44,551 nucleotides of DNA from Actinomycetota bacterium (GTDB taxonomy: Bacteria; Actinomycetota; Acidimicrobiia; Spongiisociales; UBA5794): the NCBI GenBank assembly GCA_030125685.1, contig JASJYA010000003.1:1-44551 (forward strand). Reading direction: 5' to 3'. Of the stretch, positions 26,749 through 35,180 are shown in pieces; the first letter of the stretch is position 1; every line of letters starts with the position of its first letter. The position numbers were made by a program, and so were the translations under genes. Below the pieces are notes generated by a model. It worked only from the letters and a program-made list of their open reading frames with translations, was not told the DNA's origin and did no database searches.

Positions 26749-27650
26749 GCGGACCGGTATTCGTTGATGGGCGTCAAAGCATCACCTACCGCAGCAACCG
26801 TTTCGGGCTTCGCCGGCATCAGCGGGAGACGCGGTTCTCCAACCGAGTCCCAGTAGGCGGTGAGGGCGCCCTTGAGCGGCATCGGGCTCGGTTCAAGAAA
26901 AAGCGCCTCGTTAAGGGGCGTGAGAAGCCTGTGCATCTCTTCGGCCTTGGCGTCATCGCCGGAGAGGATCGCATCAACCATTGCAGCGATCTCTCTCCCC
27001 GCGAGGTGGGAAGCTACAGACACGACGCCTACCGCGCCGACATTGACGAGATCCTTGGTCAGGGCGTCAGATCCTGAGTACACGGCGATTCCCTCAGGGA
27101 GAGCCTGAATTGCTCGCCGAGACCACTCGATGTCATCGACAGCGTCCTTGACGGCAACGACGTTCGGGTGCTCGCAAATCTCTACGAGCGTGTCGATCTC
27201 AATGAGGGTCGCCGTCCGCCCCGGAATGTTGTAGATCATCACGGGCAGATCCGTCGCATCCGCGATCGCGACCATGTGGGCGACGATTCCGTGCTGGGGC
27301 GGTTTCGAGTAGTACGGGGTGACAACCATCACGCCGTCAACACCGACCTCGGCGGCTGCCACAGCAAAGTCGATCGATTCCGCCGTGTCGCTATTCGTAC
27401 CTCCCGCGACGACCTTCACGCGGTCTCCTGCGGCGTCGACCGCGGCGGCGAAGAGCGCGACTTTCTCAGGTTTCGAGAGCGTGGGGGATTCTCCGGTCGT
27501 GCCCGCCACCACGATCGCCTCTGTTCCGTTCTCCGCCAGGTGCCGAACCAGCCGCCAGAACGCGGCGTAGTCAATTGGACCCTCCGAGGTGAACGGGGTG
27601 ATGATGGCAGTGGCAACCCGACCGAACACTGCTTCTGGTCGATGTTCCAT
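26745..27650 (-). CDS. dapA: 4-hydroxy-tetrahydrodipicolinate synthase
   Basis: VVAGTTGESPTLSKPEKVALF, VVTPYYSKPPQHGIVAH, VMIYNIPGRTATLIE, NVVAVKDAVDD. Confidence 0.95.
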   Translation of the reverse strand: MEHRPEAVFGRVATAIITPFTSEGPIDYAAFWRLVRHLAENGTEAIVVAGTTGESPTLSKPEKVALFAAAVDAAGDRVKVVAGGTNSDTAESIDFAVAAAEVGVDGVMVVTPYYSKPPQHGIVAHMVAIADATDLPVMIYNIPGRTATLIEIDTLVEICEHPNVVAVKDAVDDIEWSRRAIQALPEGIAVYSGSDALTKDLVNVGAVGVVSVASHLAGREIAAMVDAILSGDDAKAEEMHRLLTPLNEALFLEPSPMPLKGALTAYWDSVGEPRLPLMPAKPETVAAVGDALTPINEYRSA

Positions 27651-27692
27651 ACGCGTAAAGTTACCACGAGCGCTCGAATTAACCTCTCACCT

Positions 27693-28553
27693 ATGTCAAA
27701 TCCCGAGAGACCGGACACGAGTCCCCACGTCAAAGATGTCACCACGGCGGAGTTCCAGCAGGAGGTGCTTCTGCGATCCCGCGAGGTCCCCGTGTTGGTC
27801 GACTTCTGGGCTGAGTGGTGCGGACCATGCAAATCGCTCTCCCCTCTGCTCGAGCGAATCACAGACGAGGCTGGGGGCGCGTTCGATCTCGCAAAGGTTG
27901 ATGTCGATGCAAACCAGGAGCTCTCCGCGCAGTTCATGATCCAGTCGATCCCGACGGTTGTCGCTATCAAGAATGGGAAGGAAGTGAGCAGGTTCTCCGG
28001 CGCTCTCCCCGAGGCATCGATCCTCGAATTCCTCCGAGGCGTGCTACCGACCGAACTCGATGTAATGGTCGACGAGGCGCGCACGGCCCTTGTCACAGGC
28101 GACACCGCCGGAGCGGAGCACATCCTCCTTCAGGTACTCGATCAGCAGTCCGACCACCAGGACGCCGGAACGAGCCTCGCCGCTCTCCTCATCGATCGCG
28201 GTGACACCGCAGAAGCGTTGATAGTCCTGGGCAAGCTCATACCAAGCCCCGACGTCGACCGGCTCCAGGCTGCGGCGCGCCTCCGCCAGGCTGCCGGCGA
28301 CGACATCACTGTCCTCGAAGCCGCCGCATCGGCGCCGACTGCCGACGACAACGCTCAGATCGACCTCGCCCGAGCGTTGGCCGCCCGATCTGAGTACGAA
28401 CCTGCGCTCGACAAATTGCTTGCTGTAGTGGCGGCCAGGGGGTCAGGCAGAGAAGACGCGCGTCAGGCGATGATCGACATCTTCGAAGTACTCAGCAACG
28501 AGCACCCTCTCACCGCAACGTACCGCAAGCAGCTCGCATCAGCGCTAAATTGA
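27693..28553 (+). CDS. thioredoxin-TPR co-chaperone (CnoX/YbbN-like)
   Basis: VLVDFWAEWCGPCKSLSPLLERI thioredoxin active site followed by TPR-like helical repeats. Confidence 0.9.
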   Translation: MSNPERPDTSPHVKDVTTAEFQQEVLLRSREVPVLVDFWAEWCGPCKSLSPLLERITDEAGGAFDLAKVDVDANQELSAQFMIQSIPTVVAIKNGKEVSRFSGALPEASILEFLRGVLPTELDVMVDEARTALVTGDTAGAEHILLQVLDQQSDHQDAGTSLAALLIDRGDTAEALIVLGKLIPSPDVDRLQAAARLRQAAGDDITVLEAAASAPTADDNAQIDLARALAARSEYEPALDKLLAVVAARGSGREDARQAMIDIFEVLSNEHPLTATYRKQLASALN

Positions 28554-28570
28554 TTGAGAAAGCATGCAGG

Positions 28571-28719
28571 GTTCTTCTCTCTCCCGCTAGCGCGGGAGAG
28601 TTGGCTGAGCGCAGCGAAGTCAGAGAGGGTCTTCGAAGCGCGCCGTGTAAGGCACAGGACCTCTCTCTGACCCTCGTACCGCGGGCCATCTCTCCCCGGC
28701 CTGCGGGGAGAGAAGAAGA
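28571..28719. repeat. BIME-like inverted pair of REP-like units (copy R2)
   Basis: ttcttctctctcccgctagcgcgggagagttggctgagcgcagcgaagtcagagagggtc ... gacctctctctgaccctcgtaccgcgggccatctctccccggcctgcggggagagaagaag; arms are imperfect reverse complements. Confidence 0.8.
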
Positions 28720-28725
28720 GCGGAT

Positions 28726-29484
28726 TCAGATCCCGAGCAGGGTGTCTAGGCCGACTGCGAAAGTCTCCTTCTGAGCGGGAACCGACCGCATCGCGAGCAG
28801 GACGCCAGGCATAAACGCCGAACGATCCGATGTGTCGTGGGTGATGGAGAGTCGCTCCCCCTCCGCTCCGAACATCACTGTCTGATGCGCAACCGCGCCA
28901 GGTAGCCGGATGGAGTGCACGGTGATGTTATCGATGATCGCCCCGAGCGCACCGTCGTAGAGCTCTTCCGACTCGACCTTACGATCCTGATGCGGAGCAA
29001 CCGCTGCGATCCGCTGCGCCGTTGCAATCGCGGTTCCCGACGGTGCGTCAGCCTTCTCATCGTGATGCATCTCAATGACCTCAGCCACGGAGAAGTGCGG
29101 AGCAGCCATCTCAGCCATCTTCATCATGAGAACCGCGCCGATGGAGAAGTTAGGCACTACGAGACAGTTCCCCGGCCCATTCGCCCATAGGGTGTCGAGT
29201 TCGGCGAGACGATCGGTGTCGAATCCAGACGTGCCCACGACAACGTTCGCTCCGAAGGATCGCCATACGGCAACGTTGCCCATGACGACGTCCGGCCTGG
29301 AGAATTCGAGGATGATGTCACAGCCGTCAAGTGTTCCCCGGTCACTGCTGATGGTAAGTCCCGCGATGCTGCCCTTTGTGTGAGGGTCATAAAGCGCGAT
29401 GAGATGCAAGTCATCGGCTGCGTCGATGGTCGCGGCGGCAAGGCTCCCCATCCTGCCAGACGCTCCGGCTACGCCTACCTTCAT
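28726..29484 (-). CDS. dapB: 4-hydroxy-tetrahydrodipicolinate reductase
   Basis: MKVGVAGASGRMGSLAAATI, VVGTSGFD, EVIEMHHDEKADAPSGTA. Confidence 0.96.
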   Translation of the reverse strand: MKVGVAGASGRMGSLAAATIDAADDLHLIALYDPHTKGSIAGLTISSDRGTLDGCDIILEFSRPDVVMGNVAVWRSFGANVVVGTSGFDTDRLAELDTLWANGPGNCLVVPNFSIGAVLMMKMAEMAAPHFSVAEVIEMHHDEKADAPSGTAIATAQRIAAVAPHQDRKVESEELYDGALGAIIDNITVHSIRLPGAVAHQTVMFGAEGERLSITHDTSDRSAFMPGVLLAMRSVPAQKETFAVGLDTLLGI

Positions 29485-30728
29485 CGAACGTGCTCCTCGA
29501 GGTCTTCAGTGTCGAACGGGCCTACTGCACCGATCACGTAGGGACCATCGTAAGCCGCCTTGGCGACCTCGATTACCTCTTCATGAGTGACAGCGGAGAT
29601 AGCGGCGACAATCTCGTCGACAGTGAGGTGCTCCTGCCCGACAATCTCGGTCCGGCCGATGAGATTCATCCTACTGTTCGCGTCTTCGAGGCCGATTGCG
29701 AGAGAGCCCTTCACATGCCCTTTCGCACGATGTAACTCCTCGCTTGTGACCCCCGAATCGACCACCGAAGCGAGCTGCTCGCGAACGATCTTGAGTACCT
29801 CATCCGCCTGGCTCGGCGTTGTGCCGACATATGTGGCGGAGGCGCCCGCGTCTGCATACGGCAGTCGGAAGGTATACACCGCATAAGCAAGTCCTCTCGT
29901 CTCCCTGATCTCGTGAAACAGTCGAGACGACATGCCGCCACCGAGGATGTGGTCGACAAGTGACAGCGCGTATCGACGCTCATCGTTTCGCGCGATCGAA
30001 GGTGCCCCGATTACGAGATGCGCCTGCTCCGTGTCGCGCCTGGTCACCCTGACGAGGGACACCGGTTCAGGGGTGCGAAGGGAGCGATCAACCGGACGCC
30101 CCTCCCAGTCGCCGAAGTGCGTCGCGACGAGCTCCGTGAGATCGTCAGGAAGATTCCCGGCGATCGCCACGACGACTGAGTAGGGCGTATACCTCCGCGC
30201 CCAGTAGCCGTTGATCGTGTCACGCGTCATATCGGTGATCGATGCCCGCGTGCCGAGCACAGGAGGAGACAATGGATGGTCCCCCCACATTGCATGGATG
30301 AATTCTTCGTGGGCGACGTCTGCCGGGTCATCCTCGTTCATATTGATCTCTTCGAGCACGACGTTACGCTCTGTATCAATCTCTGACGGTCTGAATGCGG
30401 GATGCTGAAGCATCTCGGCGAGGATTTCGACGCCTATCGAAAGGTCCTCGTCACGCATCCTTGTCCAGAAGCAGGTGTACTCCTTTGATGTGAATGCATT
30501 GTGCATCGCGCCGATCCCGTCGAAGGTTTCGGAGATTCGGCGCGTCGGCCACTTCTCCGATCCCTTGAACAACAGATGCTCAAGGAAGTGGGAGGCGCCG
30601 GCTTCTTCAACAGTCTCGTCTCGGCTTCCGGTATCCACCCAGCAGCCGATCGCGACCGAACGCGTCGAGGGCATGTGATGTGTGATGAGCCTGAGACCGT
30701 TGGGGAGGGTTGTGATTTCGTGTTCCAT
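29481..30728 (-). CDS. M16 (pitrilysin) family zinc peptidase
   Basis: SHFLEHLLFKGSEKWPTRRISETFDGIGAMHNAFTSKEYTCFW (HxxEH...E). Confidence 0.94.
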   Translation of the reverse strand: MEHEITTLPNGLRLITHHMPSTRSVAIGCWVDTGSRDETVEEAGASHFLEHLLFKGSEKWPTRRISETFDGIGAMHNAFTSKEYTCFWTRMRDEDLSIGVEILAEMLQHPAFRPSEIDTERNVVLEEINMNEDDPADVAHEEFIHAMWGDHPLSPPVLGTRASITDMTRDTINGYWARRYTPYSVVVAIAGNLPDDLTELVATHFGDWEGRPVDRSLRTPEPVSLVRVTRRDTEQAHLVIGAPSIARNDERRYALSLVDHILGGGMSSRLFHEIRETRGLAYAVYTFRLPYADAGASATYVGTTPSQADEVLKIVREQLASVVDSGVTSEELHRAKGHVKGSLAIGLEDANSRMNLIGRTEIVGQEHLTVDEIVAAISAVTHEEVIEVAKAAYDGPYVIGAVGPFDTEDLEEHVR

Positions 30729-30790
30729 CGTCGGCCGATGATAGGAACAGACGCCGCTACCGGAATCCGCGCCACCCGTTCTCCGGGCTA

Positions 30791-30813
30791 CAGACATCGC
30801 TGGGCGGTGTCTG
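30791..30813 (-). terminator. possible hairpin between arfB and the M16 peptidase gene
   Basis: cagacatcgc tgg gcggtgtctg: 10-bp stem with one G-T pair and a 3-nt loop. No clear U-tract. Confidence 0.4.
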
Positions 30814-30832
30814 GTACCCAGGGTACGCGACG

Positions 30833-31225
30833 TCACTCGTCGGGGATTGGTTTTCGGCGATGCTGCTTCGTGGCGCCGCGGGCGGCCTTGGCGTCGAGTC
30901 TGCGCATTCGAGCCGCTCTTGACGGCCTCGTCCTCCGCCTCGGGGGTGGATCCGGTTTAGAAGCCTCGGCGAGGATCGCCTGGAGTCTCGCTACGGCGCG
31001 CTTGCGGTTCGTTGCTTGGGACCGCGACCCGTCCTCGGTGATCCGGACCTCGGGACCGATTTTCGCGACAATCCTCTCTCCCACAGCGTCATCGAACGCC
31101 CTCGATTTCTCAACGTCGAATGTCAGCTCGGCGCGTGTAGAGCTGCGGTTCGCGTGCTGCCCGCCCGGACCGCCCGATGGCCCGAATCGCCACCGGAGTT
31201 CACTGGCTGGGATGTTGAAATCCAT
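30833..31225 (-). CDS. arfB: peptide chain release factor-like rescue protein ArfB (GGQ domain)
   Basis: RFGPSGGPGGQHANRSSTRAEL GGQ motif and a basic C-terminal tail (RRRTRPSRAARMRRLDAKAARGATKQHRRKP). Confidence 0.9.
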   Translation of the reverse strand: MDFNIPASELRWRFGPSGGPGGQHANRSSTRAELTFDVEKSRAFDDAVGERIVAKIGPEVRITEDGSRSQATNRKRAVARLQAILAEASKPDPPPRRRTRPSRAARMRRLDAKAARGATKQHRRKPIPDE

Positions 31226-31235
31226 GGCGTACCGT

Positions 31236-33353
31236 CTACTCGCTGAGGTGGACAAATGTGCGCTCCGCGCCTACTCCAACCACCAGGATGAGCGTGATCT
31301 CGTTCGGACCGTCAACGAGAGCGTCCGGTGGGATCATCGCGCCAAACCTCGTCACGCCGTCTTCATGAACATCAGATCTCGTGACCGTTGCGATTTCGCC
31401 GTTGACCGCGACGGCAATCACAATATTCCCGTCGAGTGGATCGGATGCCTCTATCTCGCCCCTGATCCAGGTCGGCAGAGCCGGAGCATCCTTGTCGACA
31501 TCTCGGTAACTTGCAAGATTGCCGATCGTCGCATGCACGCCCCTGGTCGGCTCGATCACGAGCGCTTCGAGGCGGCGACCGAGAAGGTCGGCGTGGCCCG
31601 GAGGCGCGAGACCGAACGCTCCGCCGTCGCCGAACAGCTCGACCTTTCGAGACGCTACCGATCGAGCCTCTGATCCGTCGACGCCAAAGACGATCGTTCC
31701 TTCCGTTCCGCTGATTCTGCTCTCGGTGCGATCGGGACGCCCCTCTGCGAAGAGAGATACGCCATCGGTGGCCCACGGTATTTCGATGTCGAGCATGTCG
31801 GCGATCGTCGGAAGAATGTCGACGATCTCAGCGCGATAGTCGTCAATGACCCCGCCAGGGTCGTTCGGGCGCTTGATGAACAGCGGAATGGCGGCGATCT
31901 CGCCGATGGTCGCTTCGTTTACGACACGACGATGCGCAACACCCGGTCGCACCGCAACGCCGTGGTCAGCCAGAATTACGATCAGCGATTCGTCATACAG
32001 ACCTACTTGTTCCAACCGTTCGATCACTTCGCCGACGATTCCATCCACGAACTCCACCTGCATCAGATGTCTCTGATACGCCTGGGAGACGAGCCACTCG
32101 TCATCTCCCCAGCCGGGGCTTCGACTTCCGGGCGCCACGGATGAGGAGAGAGAGACCTGTCCGGAGGGCAGGTACTCCCACGGGACATGCGGCAGAAGGG
32201 CATGGAGAAAATAGAGGCTCGGCTCGCCGGCTGTCATCTCGATCGAATCAATGAACCGGTCGATCGGTACGAGGCGACCTTCGACGTAGGTGACCTCCTG
32301 GAACCGGGCGATCATGTCGAGCTCTGATCCTTCACCGCCGGAGAAGTCCGACCATGACGAATCGATCGGGGGGAGGTTCTCGGTCATGCCTCGTGGGAGA
32401 AACAGGTGGCCTGCAACGACACGAAGGTCATCAATCAGCGTCCTCCAGCGATCGATTGGTGTAAGAACCTGACGTGTGGAGTTTTCGCACGCGTACTCAG
32501 GACAGAGATCGGTCACTGCCTCAAAGACATGGAGGTCGTAGGAGTCCGCGAGGAGCGTGAACAGCGTAAGCGGATAGTCCCCTGCGGTCGGATTCTTGTT
32601 GTCGGGCGAGACCCTCCCCGAGAGGATTGCAGGCAGCGCGTCCTCCGTCTGTTGATGAACGGTGATCGCGTTTCGGAACCAGGCGCCGTCACGCGCAAGG
32701 CGCGCGAAGTTGGGGTAGACGCTCTCCTGGAGATTGCCCTCGCTGTCCATGAGCGAAGCAACCGGAAACTCGTCGAACACGATCATCACAACAGGAGCGG
32801 GGGCGCCGACAGGGACTGAAGCCCCCTGTGCGATGGCAGACGACGAGAAGATGAGTTGGGAGACTGATGTCGTGAACAGGAAGAGGCCGAGAACCACAAG
32901 CGGTGCAACCGCAGCGAACCTCCCTGCGGACCGAATCGATTCGAAGCGGAAGTAACCGCGAGCAAGAATGACGCCTGCAACCAGAGCTGACCCAATCACG
33001 CTCCATGTCGGCAGGTCTCGAAACGGGGTCAGCTCCATGATCTGAAGTGCGAGTACGCCGCCGAGCGCCGCGAGGACAGCCCCGTGCACGATGCGGCCCG
33101 TTTGCTCGTGGATCTTGCGAATACCGAGGACTGCAAATCCGATGGCGAGGGGCAGAACGACGGTGAGAAGCAGGGAGAGAAGGACGATGTCGATGGGGGA
33201 CGCCGAACGCGCTAGGAAGAATTCAGCGTTCCGACCGAGGAGGTCGAGCAGCGGTTGAGCTACAGCGAAGACGAAGAGAACGACGCACGACACGACCACG
33301 TCGAGCGGCCGTATCGGATCGCCCCTGCCTGCGGCGTCGGCGGTCATGTTCAA
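31236..33353 (-). CDS. membrane-anchored sulfatase/alkaline phosphatase-superfamily protein
   Basis: Several N-terminal TM helices then VVMIVFDEFPVASLMDSEGN, TEDALPAILSGRVSPDN, LLPHVPWEYLPSG, LIVILADHGVAVRPG. Confidence 0.88.
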   Translation of the reverse strand: MNMTADAAGRGDPIRPLDVVVSCVVLFVFAVAQPLLDLLGRNAEFFLARSASPIDIVLLSLLLTVVLPLAIGFAVLGIRKIHEQTGRIVHGAVLAALGGVLALQIMELTPFRDLPTWSVIGSALVAGVILARGYFRFESIRSAGRFAAVAPLVVLGLFLFTTSVSQLIFSSSAIAQGASVPVGAPAPVVMIVFDEFPVASLMDSEGNLQESVYPNFARLARDGAWFRNAITVHQQTEDALPAILSGRVSPDNKNPTAGDYPLTLFTLLADSYDLHVFEAVTDLCPEYACENSTRQVLTPIDRWRTLIDDLRVVAGHLFLPRGMTENLPPIDSSWSDFSGGEGSELDMIARFQEVTYVEGRLVPIDRFIDSIEMTAGEPSLYFLHALLPHVPWEYLPSGQVSLSSSVAPGSRSPGWGDDEWLVSQAYQRHLMQVEFVDGIVGEVIERLEQVGLYDESLIVILADHGVAVRPGVAHRRVVNEATIGEIAAIPLFIKRPNDPGGVIDDYRAEIVDILPTIADMLDIEIPWATDGVSLFAEGRPDRTESRISGTEGTIVFGVDGSEARSVASRKVELFGDGGAFGLAPPGHADLLGRRLEALVIEPTRGVHATIGNLASYRDVDKDAPALPTWIRGEIEASDPLDGNIVIAVAVNGEIATVTRSDVHEDGVTRFGAMIPPDALVDGPNEITLILVVGVGAERTFVHLSE

Positions 33354-34771
33354 ACGATAGGTCGCAAAGCAAACAAGCGGCGACCGCTGCCCGGGAGCTG
33401 ACTCTCGCTCTCAATAACGAATCGGTCCGCGAGATACGAGCGCAGCGCTGCTTCGTTGTAGTCCCGATGGATCTCGTGCGGCTTCCTATTGGCTGTGAGG
33501 CCGAGCACCATCGGATCGTTCCGCGGAACGAACTCGAGAACAACCCTCGCGTTGAAGGCGGCCAGCCAGTCAATAACGGCGACCAGCGGCACGTTTCGCC
33601 CGATGACGAGATGGTGGATCACAGCCAAGCAGAGAATGAGGTCAGGAGAGGATCGCTCGGAGAGCGGTGGCCGTTCCAACCCCCGCCATCCGATTCCAGG
33701 TGAGGGGTCGGCAACGTCATGGACGAGAGGGAGAACGTTGTCCGGACCAGACGCCCTCAGCGACGTGTACAGCTCGTCGAGAACAGCTTCGTCGCCATCG
33801 AGCGCGAGTACATAGTCAGCCTTCTCTGCTGCCAGCTTCGAGAAGTGGCCGTCGTTGGCGCCGAGATCCCAGACCACCCCCTGGGTGCCCGCACCGAGAA
33901 TGTTCGCGACAAACTCAGTCTTGGCGTCGCGTTGGGACGACACATGGCCACAGTCGGTCGAGTACCGATTCCACCGCGTACGACCTGGTTCCCACGCAAG
34001 CTTCTCAACGATGCGGCGCAGGCCTTTGACGTTGGCTTCGATCATCTCTCTGCTGAACCCTGCTTCCTTCAACTCGGAGCGAACATCCCGACCACCGGGG
34101 CCCTGGTTGCGCTCCGCACGGGCGGGGAGGACGACGTGAAGCAGTGCGCTCCTGCGCATCAGGTCGCGTCTCGACATGACCCTTCGAAGCTGCTCGGCCG
34201 TGAGACCGTCGGATTGGCCTCGTAGCCAAGCCTGAAACGGGAGCCCCACGCGGGCTGTGAGCATCAACGGGTAGAGATACTGTCTGAGGAACTGCCGATA
34301 TCCGACCCAGACATCGCCCTCGGCGAGGATCTCGAACGAACCTATGTCGATGAATACCGGGCGACACCCGCGCCACTGAATATTGAACGGTGTCGAGTCC
34401 TTGAGGATCATGCCTTCTGAGAGCGCCCCAAGAAGGAGGTCCAGTTGCAGAAGAGCAGCGTCTCGTAGCATCGAGAAAGTCCACTCGTAGGGATACGAGA
34501 TCACGGGGATGCGTTCGTGACGAAGAATCGCGGCCCACTCTCCTCCATCATCCGTCGAGGCGCCCGACACGAGCTCTGTTTCGACGATCCGGCCTGCCGC
34601 GACTTCGTGTGCGAAAAACTCGGTTTCGGCTAGTCGTTCCCAGTTCGCAAGGGAACGGGCATCGATGCGACGGAAGACCTCACCATCGCGATGAAAGACA
34701 CTGCTGCCAGGGTCACGAAAGGAGCCTGGATCGGTACGCGACGAACCCGGGGGGTCATGTTGGTCTGTCAC
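33350..34771 (-). CDS. class I SAM-dependent methyltransferase with N-terminal extension
   Basis: VVWDLGANDGHFSKLAAEKADYVLALDGDEAVLDELY; DLILCLAVIHHLVIG; 4-bp overlap with the downstream sulfatase-like gene. Confidence 0.85.
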   Translation of the reverse strand: MTDQHDPPGSSRTDPGSFRDPGSSVFHRDGEVFRRIDARSLANWERLAETEFFAHEVAAGRIVETELVSGASTDDGGEWAAILRHERIPVISYPYEWTFSMLRDAALLQLDLLLGALSEGMILKDSTPFNIQWRGCRPVFIDIGSFEILAEGDVWVGYRQFLRQYLYPLMLTARVGLPFQAWLRGQSDGLTAEQLRRVMSRRDLMRRSALLHVVLPARAERNQGPGGRDVRSELKEAGFSREMIEANVKGLRRIVEKLAWEPGRTRWNRYSTDCGHVSSQRDAKTEFVANILGAGTQGVVWDLGANDGHFSKLAAEKADYVLALDGDEAVLDELYTSLRASGPDNVLPLVHDVADPSPGIGWRGLERPPLSERSSPDLILCLAVIHHLVIGRNVPLVAVIDWLAAFNARVVLEFVPRNDPMVLGLTANRKPHEIHRDYNEAALRSYLADRFVIESESQLPGSGRRLFALRPIV

Positions 34772-34786
34772 GCGTGCGGGTGCGCC

Positions 34787-34987
34787 CTACTCCGTCGAGT
34801 GCGTCGGCACGGTCGAATCTTCGGACACAGCGTCAACAGCATCTTCATCCGGCGTTTCGGACTTGCGCTTCCTCGTGAAGCGACTGCCCATGGTCTTGAA
34901 GAGCACGGCAAGGCCTGCTGCACCGCCAAGCACGGCTTGCACGATGATGGTGCCGGTTCCGGGATCGAGATATGCAAATACGTTCAT
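34787..34987 (-). CDS. small DPGTG-motif membrane protein
   Basis: MNVFAYLDPGTGTIIVQAVLGGAAGLAVLFKTMGSRFTRKRKSE..., 66 aa, one hydrophobic segment plus a basic stop-transfer region. Confidence 0.75.
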   Translation of the reverse strand: MNVFAYLDPGTGTIIVQAVLGGAAGLAVLFKTMGSRFTRKRKSETPDEDAVDAVSEDSTVPTHSTE

Positions 34988-35103
34988 GTTCCGGTCCCCC
35001 TCATGTATCGGGATGGAAGCACCAAGTCTGACACTCGCCCGCCTTTACCGCAAGAGATCTCCTCACGTTCTCCGGGCTGCAGACACCGCTAGTCGCAAAG
35101 GAT

Positions 35104-35160
35104 GCCCTCTCTCTCCCTCGTTCCTCGGGACATCTCCCCCGCTTCGCAGGAGAGAGTAGA
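35104..35160. repeat. single REP-like unit (copy R3)
   Basis: ccctctctctccctcgttcctcgggacatctcccccgcttcgcaggagagagtagaac; reverse complement resembles the R1/R2 units. Confidence 0.65.
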
Positions 35161-35180
35161 ACATTGTACTATCGAGAGTT

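Noticed and set aside
27168-28553. 461-aa ORF as a long thioredoxin fusion
   Set aside because: The N-terminal part is antisense to dapA and has no recognisable domain. The thioredoxin protein starts at 27693.
35104-35160. Plain rho-independent terminator
   Set aside because: Lies between divergently transcribed genes, lacks a U-tract and is related to the REP-like units elsewhere.
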